Origin: Prorocentrum cordatum
Lineage: Eukaryota; Sar; Dinophyceae; Prorocentrales; Prorocentraceae
DNA length: 64,000 nt
Assembly: GCA_963575745.1 (NCBI GenBank)
Contig: CAUYUJ010015281.1
Location: forward strand, 224,501-288,500
Direction of reading: 5' to 3'
Under the pieces are notes generated by a model. It searched no databases. It was not told the DNA's origin and saw nothing but the letters and a program-made list of their open reading frames with translations. How positions within the stretch are numbered: position 1 is the stretch's first letter; each line of letters opens with the position of its first letter. Below, one piece after another: positions 54,776-64,000 of the stretch. Both the position numbers and the translations under genes were made by a program.

Positions 54776-56039
54776 CTATCGTGCATGCAGGTTACGCTTT
54801 AGGTTATCAGCTCGCCAAAACATTAATAAATCACCTTGCTGAAATGGCCCTGGCTGGGGCCTCGTCCTCGCCAGAACTGTCCGTCTCAATGCTGATGAGT
54901 TTGCTGCCTTGCAGAAAGATTCCGAACAGATCTGTTGAAGGTGTAGTCGGTTCCAGAATGACGTCTTCTCGGCCACTCGTGAAACCACTGCTGGGTCGTT
55001 GTCGGGATTCGCCAAACTTGCAGGCAATCGATGCCCAGTTCCAAGTGCCCACTGCTGTGGTGAAAAGCGTGCCGTGCTGACAAGTTGATTGCACGCGTTG
55101 GCCATGCCACGTACTGCTGCTGCAACCGAATCTTGACCACGAACTTCCCCAGCGTTGAAGACACTCGTCGCCATCTCCTTCAGGTAGCGTATCTTCCTCT
55201 CGACCTTGCCCATCTGCCAGTGAGCCTCTGGAGCCGCGCTGATGATCACAATGCCCAGGTCGTTGCACAGCGTCTCGAACTCGCCCATAAAGGTAGAGCC
55301 CTGGTCCTGCTCCACGATGCGTGGTGGCCCGGCCCAGGTTAGCCATCCGAGTCCGAAAGCCTTCTTCGCTAACTCTGCTGTAGGTCTCGATCCGGGACAC
55401 GTGTAGATCGCCACGGTGAAGCCCGAAGCCACGTTCACGATAACAAGCACCACGTGCATGTTCTTGTCCAGGTCGGGTATGATCATGAAGTCCATGCTGA
55501 TGGCTTCGTTAATGTCCTTAACCTTAGGCTGAGCTGCCGTAGGTCTCGCTGCCATCCGAGCCTGCTCTTCGCACGTCGTGCATCTGAAGAGACGTGCTGA
55601 TTGTACCGCTCGTCGGCTACCTCCACCATGCTGTAAATACCATGCCAGTGACTCCTTGTAGGGTCCATGTGAATGGCTCTCGTGTCTTCTTGATAGCTGC
55701 TCGCATGAAAGGTGGTACCGCCGTCCATTCCGCCATCTCGATGTTCTCGCCATGTTTGCTGAAGATCGCCGCCGCGCTAGCGTGCATCGGCGCCTCCATC
55801 TCCGCAGGGTTGGCCTCGAACTCGTCACATTCGATGTCGTCGAAATTGTTGGCGTACCGGGCATAGCCACCATGCTGCTTCTCGAGGCCCCGCTGATCCT
55901 CGATGCCGTCCAAGATCGTCTTGGCCAGCTCCTTGGTCCAGTTCCCAAGGCTCGATGCTGTTCCCTTCGGCCTGTTGATCACGCTCGTGTGTACGTGCTG
56001 CTCGTCACACCTGATGCTGTTGAGCTTCTTGCCGAGCAT
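54776..56039 (-). pseudogene. Copia integrase
   Basis: The zinc-binding start is split between frames: ...MRAAIKKTRE (frame ending 55617), then LFRCTTCEEQARMAARPTAA (CxxC) in the frame 55948-54776. The catalytic core is ISMDFMIIPDL (Asp153), IVEQDQGSTFMGEFETLCND (Asp215) and HWQMGKVERKIRYLKEM (Glu250), the D-D-35-E triad. A TAG at 54776-54778 interrupts the C-terminus, after which the same frame continues HGPARCLGKDEHGYWLIHNS, the usual copia WxGPAxV region. Role: insertion of cDNA into target DNA. Confidence 0.7.
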
Positions 56040-58887
56040 GATGGCCGTCGTCCGTCAGGAACCTCGTCGGCTTCTTGACTGGATCGCCCACGAAGTCCAC
56101 CAGGTTGCTGCCCTCGGCGCACTGGTGCATCATCGCGCTCACGAACTCTGAGCCCTGCCATGGCATAAGCTGCCAGGCTCTTGACGTCAGTGGGTTTTCC
56201 AGTAGCACATGAGCACCTCGGCGCTTGCAGTTGAGCCAGATCTTCTTGACGAGCTGCAGGTGCTTCATGCCGATCGCCAGCTTACCCATCTTCGTGTGCT
56301 TCGGGAACATGTGGGATATGTTCGTGAACGGGTCGCAGGGGAAACCTACAATGGTCATGGTGGGGTCATCCTCGTCCAGCTGCTTCAGGACGGTCTTCTG
56401 CGACTTCGCGTCTAGCAGGTCGTCCCCGATCAGGATGTCCCTCGGCCTCGTCCTCGGCTGCTGAGCTTCTGATATGGCTGCCATGCCACCTGCGTAGAGC
56501 TCGCAGATGATGGGCCGCTTCTCCTCCGGGTCCGCCTTCAGCGTGTCCACGATCTGCTGGCACTGGTCCAGCCTGTCCTGGATCTCCTTCTCCCACGTCT
56601 CGATATGCTTCCTCTGCTTCCGCCGTAGGATGCCCTTACTGATCTCCTGGACCTCCGCATTCCAGATGTCGATCTCGTCGGTCGTGGTTGATGGCTCGAT
56701 CTTTGTCGTCTCCTTCATCGGCCACTCCTTGAGCGAGATCGCCAGGTGTCCCTTCTCCGTCTTGTTGAGAGGCACTCCGTACTTGTTGATCGCCCTGAAG
56801 TCCGCCTTCCGATCCTTGATGTATATCACTGTGTTGAGCTCCTCCAGCTGGTGGATGCTCAGCAGTTTTGGCGTCTTTGACTTCGGCGACCTCTGGAAGC
56901 GTAGGCTCACGTCAGCTCCAGCAAGTCCAGCCGCCACCTCTTGCTCTCCTTCTGCCATGGCCGGGGCGCTATCATTCACGCCTAGGAAGCGCATGGATGA
57001 TCCTCTCATCCGCGTGGTGACCCGGCCGCCCTCTGCGTAGCCGTCCAGTGAAATTGAACCTCCACATCCACGTAGGCACGCAGTGTCCAGTACAGCACGT
57101 CCATCTGGAATAAGTCCTTTTCGTACTGCGTAGGTTTCGATGTCCTCCAGCTCCTCGCAAGGTTGCTGCCGCCCTGGTGATGGCGTGCGGTCGCCCTCAG
57201 GGGCGTAGTTGGTTCCAGCTCGGCGTTCCGTCCACAACCATGTCGGTCGTACTCCAATCGGTAGGCGCTCGCAGGCACTCCTCACGATGTCACGTAGCTC
57301 CGAGGTCTTGTCCCAGGCTGCTTGGCAGAGATCGTAGGCCATATTCCTGAGACCGTTCGGTGCCATCTCCATGGTGATGTGCATGAGCTGCTGGAAACGA
57401 TGTAGGGCCCAGTCCACGCAGAACTCCATGTAGCCCCTGAAGGCCGCTTCCATGTTTTCGCAGCTGACCCACAACGCTGCGATCTGCTCAGCACGATCTC
57501 GTATCTTCTGTAGGTCGGCCGCTGTGTTGTCTTCCTCCAGGTAGTCTGTGCTTGGTCTGCTGGGCCACGTCCTTCCTGTCGACCCCGACCCTGGTGTCGG
57601 TCTGCTTGGCCACGATCTCTCCTCCGAGCTCACTGGAGTGCTCAGGGGTTCGTCAGGTTCTTGTGCTCGATGCTCTTCAGGTACTGCGTGTAGCTCGTGT
57701 GCCTGGCCAAGCCGCTCACTAGTGCTCTGGTCGGTCCTTCCTTGGAAGTTCGGCTGGTCTCCTGCTGCTGATGCCGCGTAGGGGTTCACGATCTGCTCCT
57801 CGGTGTCGATCCTCACCTTCGTCAGACTCGTGATCTCCTCCATCGCCACGTCTGTGCTTGCCAGCTGGTCGCTGACAATCTGAACGGCGGTCGTGTCCAT
57901 CGAGCTGTCCGCCATCAGCAGCTTGACCGCGGTCGCCATTGCGAAACCAGCTCGTCGTAGAAAACCTCCAGGTCGTCCGTGAAAGCCTCGCCCTCCACGT
58001 CCGCCTCCTCGTCCTCCACGTTGTAGCGCACTGGATCCACTCGCTGGTGACCTCGTCTTCTCGCACTCGGGGTCACCCTTCCAGTGGCCCTTCTTGTGGC
58101 ACGCGTTGCACTTCGTGCGCGCCTTGATCTGCTTCAGCTTACCCTCGGCCTCTTTGCTGTCCATCTTGATGGAGCCCTGCTTGTTGATGTTGGCTTTCCA
58201 GCCTCGATTCGACTTGCTTTGAGCAAGCAGCTCCCTGGCCCGCTTGTAGTTGGGCTTGTGGTTGCGCCGCCCAGCTTGCCAGCCAAGACGTTGAGCCTCC
58301 GTCGCCAGGGTCTCGCACTCCTCCTGGCTGATCTCGTCCGGGCCCACGTCGCCACCCACTCCCTCGAACTCATCGACGTCCGCTGCAAGTGCGCCGTAGT
58401 CCGCATCACTCAGGAAAACGTCCTCGTCGCACGGTGCACATTCGTCTCCGAGTAGAAACTCTTCTTCTTCGTCGTCGTAGTCCACTGGGTAGGCTCCGTG
58501 GCGCCCACGCCCACGATCATCTCGGCCTGCACTGTCCAGCTGTATCAGCATGGCCGCCGTCACGTCGTCCCAGATGTACTCGTTGTTGCATTGGCCAAGG
58601 ACTGCCTTGTGCTCTTGCATGCTGATGTTTGCAAGCTTTAGTAGAAAGTATGTCCGTAGGTCCTCGCTGACTGTCGTATTCGTTGAAAGTGACTTGAGCC
58701 GCTCGCACTCCGTCTCTCGCCTCGATATGTAGTCCTGCACAGACTCCGTTTTATTGCGAAAACCGGTGAAGAAATACTCCTCGAACGCTTGCTGCTTCTG
58801 TAGTGGTGCGATCCTCTCGCACGCCTGTCGTACTGTAGTTACCACCAGTTTGACTGCAGCACGTGGGTCATTACCTGCTTCGTCCAA
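56005..58887 (-). pseudogene. Copia Gag, zinc knuckle, protease and methyltransferase-like polyprotein (960 aa)
   Basis: Residues 1-120 are Gag (AFEEYFFTGFRNKTESVQDY, YFLLKLANISMQEHKAVLG). 260-275 is a knuckle, CNACHKKGHWKGDPEC (CX2CX4HX6C; 58063-58110), with a Gly/Arg-rich tail to 310. 595-610 is DGRAVLDTACLRGCGG, a retropepsin-type DT motif (Ala replaces the usual Ser/Gly). KTPKLLSIHQLEELN (671-685) is the standard post-protease segment. 790-945 is methyltransferase-like: ICELYAGGMAAISEA (motif I), TMTIVGFPCDPFTNIS (PC, motif IV), GAHVLLENPLTSRAW (EN, motif VI). It has the longest intact frame in the element. It ends at 56005 and overlaps the integrase frame by ~35 bp, so either a programmed or an accidental shift is possible. 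Confidence 0.7.
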
Positions 58888-58949
58888 AACTGCTTGCGTA
58901 CTGATCTCAGCCTTCTTATGTGTAAGTGTCCACGCTCGTCCATTTAGAA

Positions 58950-59101
58950 TTATTGAGCTTGGTCGCGTAGAGTTTCTTGATCTTTTTCCTCGCTAGCATG
59001 GTGGCCGAGTATTGCACGCCCCTCGAACTCCTCGCCGTAGGAAGGGTCGCCGTTGTAGTGCACCACGCCCTCCTTGTCAACGAAGAGGGGCCCGTCATTG
59101 A

Positions 59102-59134
<33 letters not shown>

Positions 59135-59372
59135 TGGACGTCATCTTGATGACTGTAATGCTACTGAGCTTGTCACCGATGTAGTAGCTGTCTTGGTCGT
59201 TGCTGCTGTAGTTGTGCTGCTCGCCCGGGGCGCCGTTGATGCAACGATCCCCGTCCAAGCTGTCGTAGGTAATGATCTTGAGCGTCGTGTCGCTCGACGT
59301 GATCTGTTGAGCGCAGTGGTTAAGCACCGCGAAGATGTAGGTGAGCGCCAGCATGTAGGTCTGCACGGTCAC
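58950..59372 (-). pseudogene. N-terminal Gag leader of copia
   Basis: Starts MTVQTYMLALTYIFAVLNHC, has a Gln run (CTG repeat on the plus strand, 59103-59132), then FNDGPLFVDKEGVVHYNGDP, SYGEEFEGRAI, the usual start of dinoflagellate copia Gag. A shift near 59010-58950 separates it from the main Gag frame. Confidence 0.45.
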
Positions 59373-59400
59373 TCTATATGAAATCCTCGCACCGCAGACT

Positions 59401-59419
59401 GATTCAGCTCGCGCTACCA
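59401..59419 (-). other. Primer-binding site candidate
   Basis: One base inside the 5' LTR the minus strand reads TGGTAGCGCGAGCTGAATC. It starts with TGG, the complement of a tRNA CCA end. The tRNA species is not identified. Confidence 0.55.
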
Positions 59420-59420
59420 G

Positions 59421-59676
59421 TGTAAATAATAATCCAAATCAATCCACGCCCAACCTCTTGATGCAAGAAGAGATAGGCAAGATGTGATCTTGATCTTACA
59501 CCGAATCAAACTAAGCGTTCGATAGGTGCGTCCACCCTCCCGCCACAGCTGGCGGGCAAACAGCCAAAACGACCGCGGTGAACAAGAGAGTGCAAGCGTG
59601 AGCGAGCGAGAGCAGCAGCAGATATAATTATAATTATCATCATATATCTCACATCCCTGCCAATGCAACTTTCACA
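59421..59676 (-). repeat. 5' LTR of the copia element
   Basis: Reads TGTGAAAGTTGCATTGG ... ATTATTATTTACA on the minus strand, 256 bp, aligning without gaps to 50353-50608. Promoter elements were not identified. Confidence 0.9.
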
Positions 59677-60319
59677 CTTCGACTCCTTGATTATCGAGCT
59701 CATTGGTTTATCGATTGGAGGTGTTATCTCTGCTGCCACGGTGCCTGCGGTTCCTGGTGATGAAGAGGCGAGGTTCTTCGAAGGAAACATCGGTGTGCCA
59801 GGTTGTTCTTTGGAATATCGCAAACCGAGTTTCTTCGTGCTGTGTTTTGGCTTGGCTACGTCGATGATATCATTGGCTTCTCGAACCATCTTTGCGTGAG
59901 CTGTGTAAGGTGCTTATTCACTTCTGTGTATTCCAATGCCCTTGTCGTTCGCGTTTGAGAGTGGTGGGTCTGATGGACCCCGTACATGTGAATGGGTCGA
60001 CCTACAGGTGCATGTGTTTCGGTATAACATCGGTTGGATGATGAAGAACCCGAATCGTGACTGGATTTTCGGCCGCGGTCCCAAACTGAAGGGTAACTTG
60101 CTCCCGTGGTTGGACCAGTCGCCCACACCCTTTTCGAGGCTCAGAGGGCAGCTGTTGGGCATGATCTCTAGGTCCTTCTCGTTCGAGTTGGCTCGTGGGC
60201 AGCAGCTTGTTGTCATAATGGAGCTCCTGTTGGTATTGTTAAGATTGCAGTACCCCATCTTGTATGTAAGGTCATTGGTTCATTATGTTCCTCCATTTCC
60301 TGCAGTTGTTCTGGCTTGA
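59677..60319 (+). pseudogene. 3' half of the RT of the GIY-YIG element
   Basis: Resumes in frame after CTTC as DSLIIELIGLSIGGVISAA (motif B). After a shift near 59830, GYVDDIIGFSNHLCVSCVRC carries motif C (YVDD at 59857-59868). After another near 59945, WVDLQVHVFRYNIGWMMKNP, NRDWIFGRG and LLPWLDQSPTPFSRLRGQLL form the thumb region, ending about 60319. Catalytic aspartates are intact, but two shifts and the copia insertion disable it. Confidence 0.6.
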
Positions 60320-60376
60320 AAGTCTGTGCGGCTTCTGGCCTACCATCGCCCCGATCTTCAGCATTCTCAATAGGCT

Positions 60377-61239
60377 ATGGGAAGGTCCAACGGTGGTCGT
60401 GGCCAGCAGCAATCCCGAGGACATGCTCAGTGGCCGCCGACGTGGAAACCGAAGCAGCAACAAGATCGTAATCGCGATCGCGACCGTGACAGAGACAGCC
60501 GCAAGAAGAAGCATCGTTCCAGCAGTTCGAGCAGCTCGGACACAGAGACGCGCGTGGCTGTCGCCGAAAACTTCCTTATCAAACACAGCAAGTGCTACAG
60601 CAAGCTCGTGAAGTCGGAGGAGGAGAGCGCCCGCCTCAAGGAGTAGGTACGAGAGGCAGGGCAAGATCATCGCCGATGCGATCGTGCCGCAGCTTCCGGC
60701 CGCCATCGCGACCCATGCGGTTCCAGCGGGTGCTCTTCCTGCTAAGCCTCCTGGTGCTGGTGGCGCACAACCCGTAGGCGCTGCCGCGCTGCCGGCGCCT
60801 GCCTTCCCACCCGCACGGCGCCTGCCTTCCCGAGCGTCGGGCAGGTGATGCCTCAGCGGGCGGAGGCCGCGCAAACAACGCTCTCAGCACCCCAGCGGGC
60901 GTACATCGTCGCCGAGTGTGGCAACATCTTCCAACTGGAGAACGGGGCATTCGACGAGCTTAAGAAGGTGCTCAACAAGAAGTTGCTCAATGTAAAGCAT
61001 CAGGGGATGGCAGCCCCCAGGCCGAAAGACAAGCTCATCGAGGTGCTCTTCGAGGTTGTGGCGAAGATGGCCTAAAAGCTGTTTGCCCCGGTGGTGTATA
61101 TCTACCGCGTGATTGTCTTCACTGTGAAGCTGTTCTACTTGCTTGTGTTCATTGGCGTTGTCTTTTATCTCGGGTATTGCTATGGGCACTGGGTAGCAAA
61201 GTGGGAGCTGTACGTGACAGTGCGCGACTTCGCTTTCTA
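60377..61239 (+). pseudogene. Second ORF of the GIY-YIG element (RD/RS-rich, coiled coil, membrane tail)
   Basis: 60377-60646 starts MGRSNGGRGQQQ and has DRDRDRDRDSRKKKHRSSSS followed by a helical SKCYSKLVKSEEESARLKE. Coding continues in another frame (QGKIIADAIVPQLPAAIATH, Pro/Ala-rich), then in the first frame from 60845 as IVAECGNIFQLENGAFDELK and DKLIEVLFEVVAKMA. After a TAA at 61073-61075 the frame stays open with VIVFTVKLFYLLVFIGVVFY, a membrane helix, to a TAG at about 61239. A nucleic-acid-binding Gag-like role is inferred from the basic repeats and position only. Confidence 0.4.
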
Positions 61240-61490
61240 GAGTGTGGGGTCCATGTTGGTGTCATATTTCACTGGTGGGTCAATGCCGATAAGAGCCGCG
61301 GGCATGGCAGCAATCAGTAGTGCCGATTCTGTCTTCAGCAGTGGTGGAGATCAATAGATTTGGGGCCGCATTTTGCAGGCCATCGATGGCAGGTAGCAAG
61401 CAGCTGGGCATTCGGGCGCTCGTGATTCTCAAAGACCTCTGCCAGAAGAATGCTGCCCTCGTCTCTGTTGCAGCTCCCTGAAGGGCCATC

Positions 61491-61622
61491 ATCTCTGTAG
61501 CTCCCTCGGCTCGGCAGCTTATGCGGGCACAGACGCTCAACCGTACCAGGCTGGGTCTCACGCGATCCAGAAATTTCACTGATGGAGTCTGGCGGAGTTC
61601 GGCAGTGAACAAGCGACCTCAA
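61491..61622 (+). repeat. Right terminal direct repeat of the GIY-YIG element
   Basis: Same orientation as 47426-47559 (shared ACAGACGCTCAACCGTACC). Immediately precedes the CAT array at 61616-62205. Confidence 0.85.
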
Positions 61623-62205
61623 ATCATCATCATCACCATCATCAGCATCATCATCAGCATCATCATCGGCATCATCATCAGCATCATCATCAGCATCATC
61701 ATAAGCATCATCATAAGCAGCAGCATCATCAGCTTCAGCATCATCACCATCAGCATCATCATCATCAGCAGAAGCATCATCATCATGACTAGCATCATCG
61801 TCAGCATCAGCATGAGCATCCTTATCAACATCACCATCAAAATGATCCAGACCCTCGTCTTCAGTCTCATCCTCCTCCTCGTCTTCATCATGATCATCAG
61901 CATCAGCGTCAGCACCGTCGTCGTCATCGTCGTCATCATCAGCATCAGCATCAACATCATCACCATAATCAGCATCATCATCATCAGCATCACCATCACC
62001 ATCATCATCATCAGCATCATCATCAGCATCATCATCATCATAATTAGCATCGTCATCATCATCGATATTAGCATCAGCACCATCATCAGCATCGTGATCA
62101 TCATGATCATCATCAACATCAGTATCATCATCACCAGCATCAGCATCGTGAGCATCAGCATCATCATCCATAGCCTCATCATCATCAACATCATCCTGCT
62201 CCCGC
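61616..62205. repeat. CAT microsatellite, right half of the split array
   Basis: CAT units with CAG/ACC interruptions follow directly on the right terminal repeat of the GIY-YIG element. Confidence 0.95.
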
Positions 62206-62534
62206 TCGTCGTCCTTCTCCGCCGCATCCTTCCCCCATCTTTCTCCTCCTGTCTTTCTCCTCCTCTTCCTCCCCACCCTCCTCCCTCGTCCTCCGACATT
62301 AACACTTACGCATGTTGAACACTTCTCTCCTCTCTCCCCTGATACGGTCTTTAATGCCCCCCGGCATTCCTGCATTGCTATCACGTTCTCACCGACGTAC
62401 GCACAGAAGGAGAGAACGAGAAAGAGAGAGAGAGAGAGATAGAAAAAAAAGAGAGAGAGAGAGAGAGAGAGAAAATACACACCCGCACACACACACACAC
62501 AAACATTCAGAAGCACACGCACACATTAATGACA
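62206..62534. other. CTC tail of the array, then GA and CA microsatellites
   Basis: CTC-rich to about 62290. GAGA tract with A-runs (62410-62475) and ACAC tract (62477-62505). Confidence 0.7.
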
Positions 62535-62978
62535 TCATGTGATGTTCGATCGATATTGCTCGTTGTACAGTAAGAACTTGTCCAGCCCGTCCGAAACTGT
62601 GGCATGGCCGCAACGTTGGCCACATTCTTGCATCAGCAAACGTAGCGTTCCCGCTAAAGCGTTTTCAACGCTCCAGGAGTTCCATTGAGCTTCCGTCCAA
62701 TGGAACGACGCCCTCGACCCAGCGCTGGCCGTGCAGTCGTGCATAAGCAAAAATGCACCTGTAGTGTAGCGATTGACAGATGCGTGAATTTCCTTGGAGT
62801 CACCGTCTGACGGAAAGGGAGTGTTGCCACCGCGCTGGCCGTAGTCAAGACGCTGAAAAAAAGTAACTGCTCGGGTTCGGAATGGGTTCGCTGCTGCGTA
62901 GGTCCTTACACCCTTGTTAGTATAGTGAGCCTCGTGTACACAAATGATTGGGGGCCCAAGAAGAACGTCGTTCTCCAA
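62535..62978 (-). CDS. Uncharacterised ORF, 147 aa
   Basis: Continuous frame with ordinary amino-acid composition and no low complexity (for example GPPIICVHEAHYTNKGVRTY, SFHWTEAQWNSWSVENAL, VSDGLDKFLLYNEQYRSNIT). I do not recognise it. It lies outside all elements described. It may be a host exon or a retroelement piece. Confidence 0.25.
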   Translation of the reverse strand: MENDVLLGPPIICVHEAHYTNKGVRTYAAANPFRTRAVTFFQRLDYGQRGGNTPFPSDGDSKEIHASVNRYTTGAFLLMHDCTASAGSRASFHWTEAQWNSWSVENALAGTLRLLMQECGQRCGHATVSDGLDKFLLYNEQYRSNIT

Positions 62979-63374
62979 TCAGACTTCTTTGCGGTAGTAA
63001 CTCTACTCCTAGCTCATCAGCGAAGTGATGTTCCCGTTTTAGCGTGTGCCACATGTCGGGGTAGGGATCGACGTCTTATTCACCGAACTCCATAGAAAGG
63101 GATAGGACGGAGGTGCATGACATGATGTCAGATGTGGCGCGAGCGAACCAAGATTGTCCTCCCTCATCCCCCCTCCCCCGATTTCTTTTCGGGGCAATCC
63201 CCCATGTGCGTAAGCAGTAACCGTGTGGACACACTGCTCATGGTCCTAAAGGTCCTAAAAGGTCTCCCTCCCCCAGCCCCCCGATGCCTTCCTTCAAGCA
63301 CACGCCAACATGTATTAGGGGTCCGTGGATCTGGCGCGTGAGCGTCAGGTCCACGGATCGGGGTAAGTACATCT
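62979..63374. other. No recognisable gene
   Basis: Short frames only. Contains GGTCCTAAA duplicated at about 63241-63258. Confidence 0.35.
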
Positions 63375-63533
63375 GAAGGGGCCCCAAGACACACAAATAA
63401 ATACACACAAATACAAATATTCCCAATATTGTCCCATAGTTTCTGGGTTTCTGTCTTCCCCCCCACTTCCCATATTTTCCCATATGTTCATGGGAATCGA
63501 CGATTAATTGTGTCTGTGTTTTTTCCCCTCCAG
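63375..63533 (+). repeat. Dispersed repeat, copy 2 (pair of 5298-5452)
   Basis: GAAGGGGCCCCAAGACACAC, TTTCTGGGTTTCTGTCTTCC, AATCGACGATTAATTGTGTC and T-rich end, in the same order as copy 1. Confidence 0.7.
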
Positions 63534-64000
63534 AGTAGGTACATCCCGAATCATGCAGCCCGTGCCGCCGGAATCGGCGATGAAAGGCGGGGATTCTGGA
63601 CGGAAGCGAGACCCGCTGCTATTCCACGCGCCCTCATCCATGCTTGCGCTTCCATGACTCCTCCCCTTCCTCCCTCCGAAGGGGGAGCATTAGGGGGGAC
63701 TGCTCGGGGGGGGGGGGAACATCGACCTGGAATCGGCGGTACATCGCCGATAGATCGGCGATATGCCCCCGATGGCGAATCCGCGCGTTCCTGGAAGACG
63801 TGGGCTATCAGGCCCCTATCAGCGATGAGTGTGCGATTGAGGGTGGATCGTTCCCACCTGAGCCTGTCCCCCCATTTGGCGGTCGGTGGCAAATCACGGG
63901 AGCCTCCCATGCCATCTTGCTGGCCCTTGCGAATCGACGCAAACCGACGCGTATCGACGCTAATCGATGCTACATCGACGCTAATAGACGCTAAGCCGGC
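63534..64000. repeat. GATCGGCG palindromes and ~11-bp ATCGACGCTA units
   Basis: 63730-63770 has ATCGGCGGTACATCGCCGAT and GATCGGCGATAT, overlapping inverted words. 63930-63996 is a short degenerate array of ATCGACGCTA/AATCGACGCA. No gene is seen, and the window ends here. Confidence 0.6.

Larger units (their letters stand above)
50353..59676 (-). mobile_element. Ty1/copia LTR retrotransposon with methyltransferase-like domain
   Basis: Two 256-bp LTRs in direct orientation begin TGT and end ACA and are flanked by CTTC (50349-50352 and 59677-59680). Internal minus-strand order is Gag, zinc knuckle, protease, methyltransferase-like domain, integrase, RT, RNase H, which is the Ty1/copia order plus the extra domain. 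The LTRs differ at about 19 of 256 sites by hand count (~7%), so the insertion is not recent. The coding region has about five shifts and two in-frame stops. Confidence 0.9.
47426..61622 (+). mobile_element. RT element with N-terminal GIY-YIG endonuclease (permuted Penelope-like), split by copia
   Basis: Bounded by ~133-bp direct repeats and inserted in a CAT array. Plus-strand order is N-terminal region, GIY-YIG endonuclease, RT, second small ORF. Removing the 9,324-bp copia element and one CTTC leaves about 4.87 kb. Penelope-like elements with a permuted, N-terminal GIY-YIG domain are known from protists and green algae, and Penelope elements often carry terminal repeats, so this class is the best guess. 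Several frame lesions show it is dead. Confidence 0.6.

Noticed and set aside
59401-59419. A tRNA gene near the copia 5' LTR
   Set aside because: The TGG-starting match is the primer-binding site only; no cloverleaf could be drawn around it.

Overview
The window is nuclear DNA of a dinoflagellate. The clearest proof is the dinoflagellate spliced leader (DinoSL), present as genomic relics at 3494-3515 and as a stack of three at 40580-40635. Long CAT/CTC microsatellite arrays, a high GC content, and retroelements carrying methyltransferase-like domains fit this. I cannot name the genus. I see no ordinary intact gene. The gene-like content is one retroposed O-fucosyltransferase-like gene, one possible aldehyde-dehydrogenase exon, and a series of retroelements, nearly all broken by frameshifts or stop codons.

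Layout. 1-3.5 kb: fucosyltransferase-like retrogene (minus strand) with a DinoSL at its 5' end. 3.5-10.5 kb: mostly repeats (degenerate GCATAGC satellite, a 114-bp palindromic duplication, a MITE-like element, a 126-bp duplication, a minisatellite). 10.5-16.2 kb (+): decayed DIRS-like tyrosine-recombinase retroelement with a methyltransferase-like domain. 17.5-18.35 kb (-): endonuclease fragment of an APE-type LINE. 19.2-22.2 kb (-): LINE with reverse transcriptase (RT) and a restriction-like endonuclease. 22.2-27.6 kb: repeats, ending in a 2.1-kb CAT/CTC array. 27.65-31.7 kb (+): LINE with RT, RNase H and a zinc tail. 31.7-33.0 kb: second CAT/CTC array with a 100-N gap. 34.5-40.6 kb (-): almost full-length LINE (ORF1, APE endonuclease, RT, RNase H, zinc tail) whose 5' end is the DinoSL stack. 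40.65-42.0 kb: CAT array. 42-46.7 kb: no recognisable gene.

46.7-62.2 kb is a three-level nest. A 9,324-bp Ty1/copia element (50353-59676, minus strand, two 256-bp LTRs, 4-bp target duplication CTTC) lies inside the RT domain of a second element (47426-61622, plus strand). That host element has an N-terminal GIY-YIG endonuclease and is flanked by about 133-bp direct repeats. It in turn splits a CAT array. Joining the host across one CTTC copy restores its reading frame. The copia element encodes Gag, a zinc knuckle, protease, a cytosine-methyltransferase-like domain, integrase, RT and RNase H, then a membrane-spanning C-terminal extension and a small extra ORF.

The elements show how this genome grows. 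RTs copy trans-spliced, leader-bearing mRNAs back into DNA, and new elements land in or beside CAT/CTC arrays and in each other. All domain calls rest on motif recognition by eye; no database search was run.
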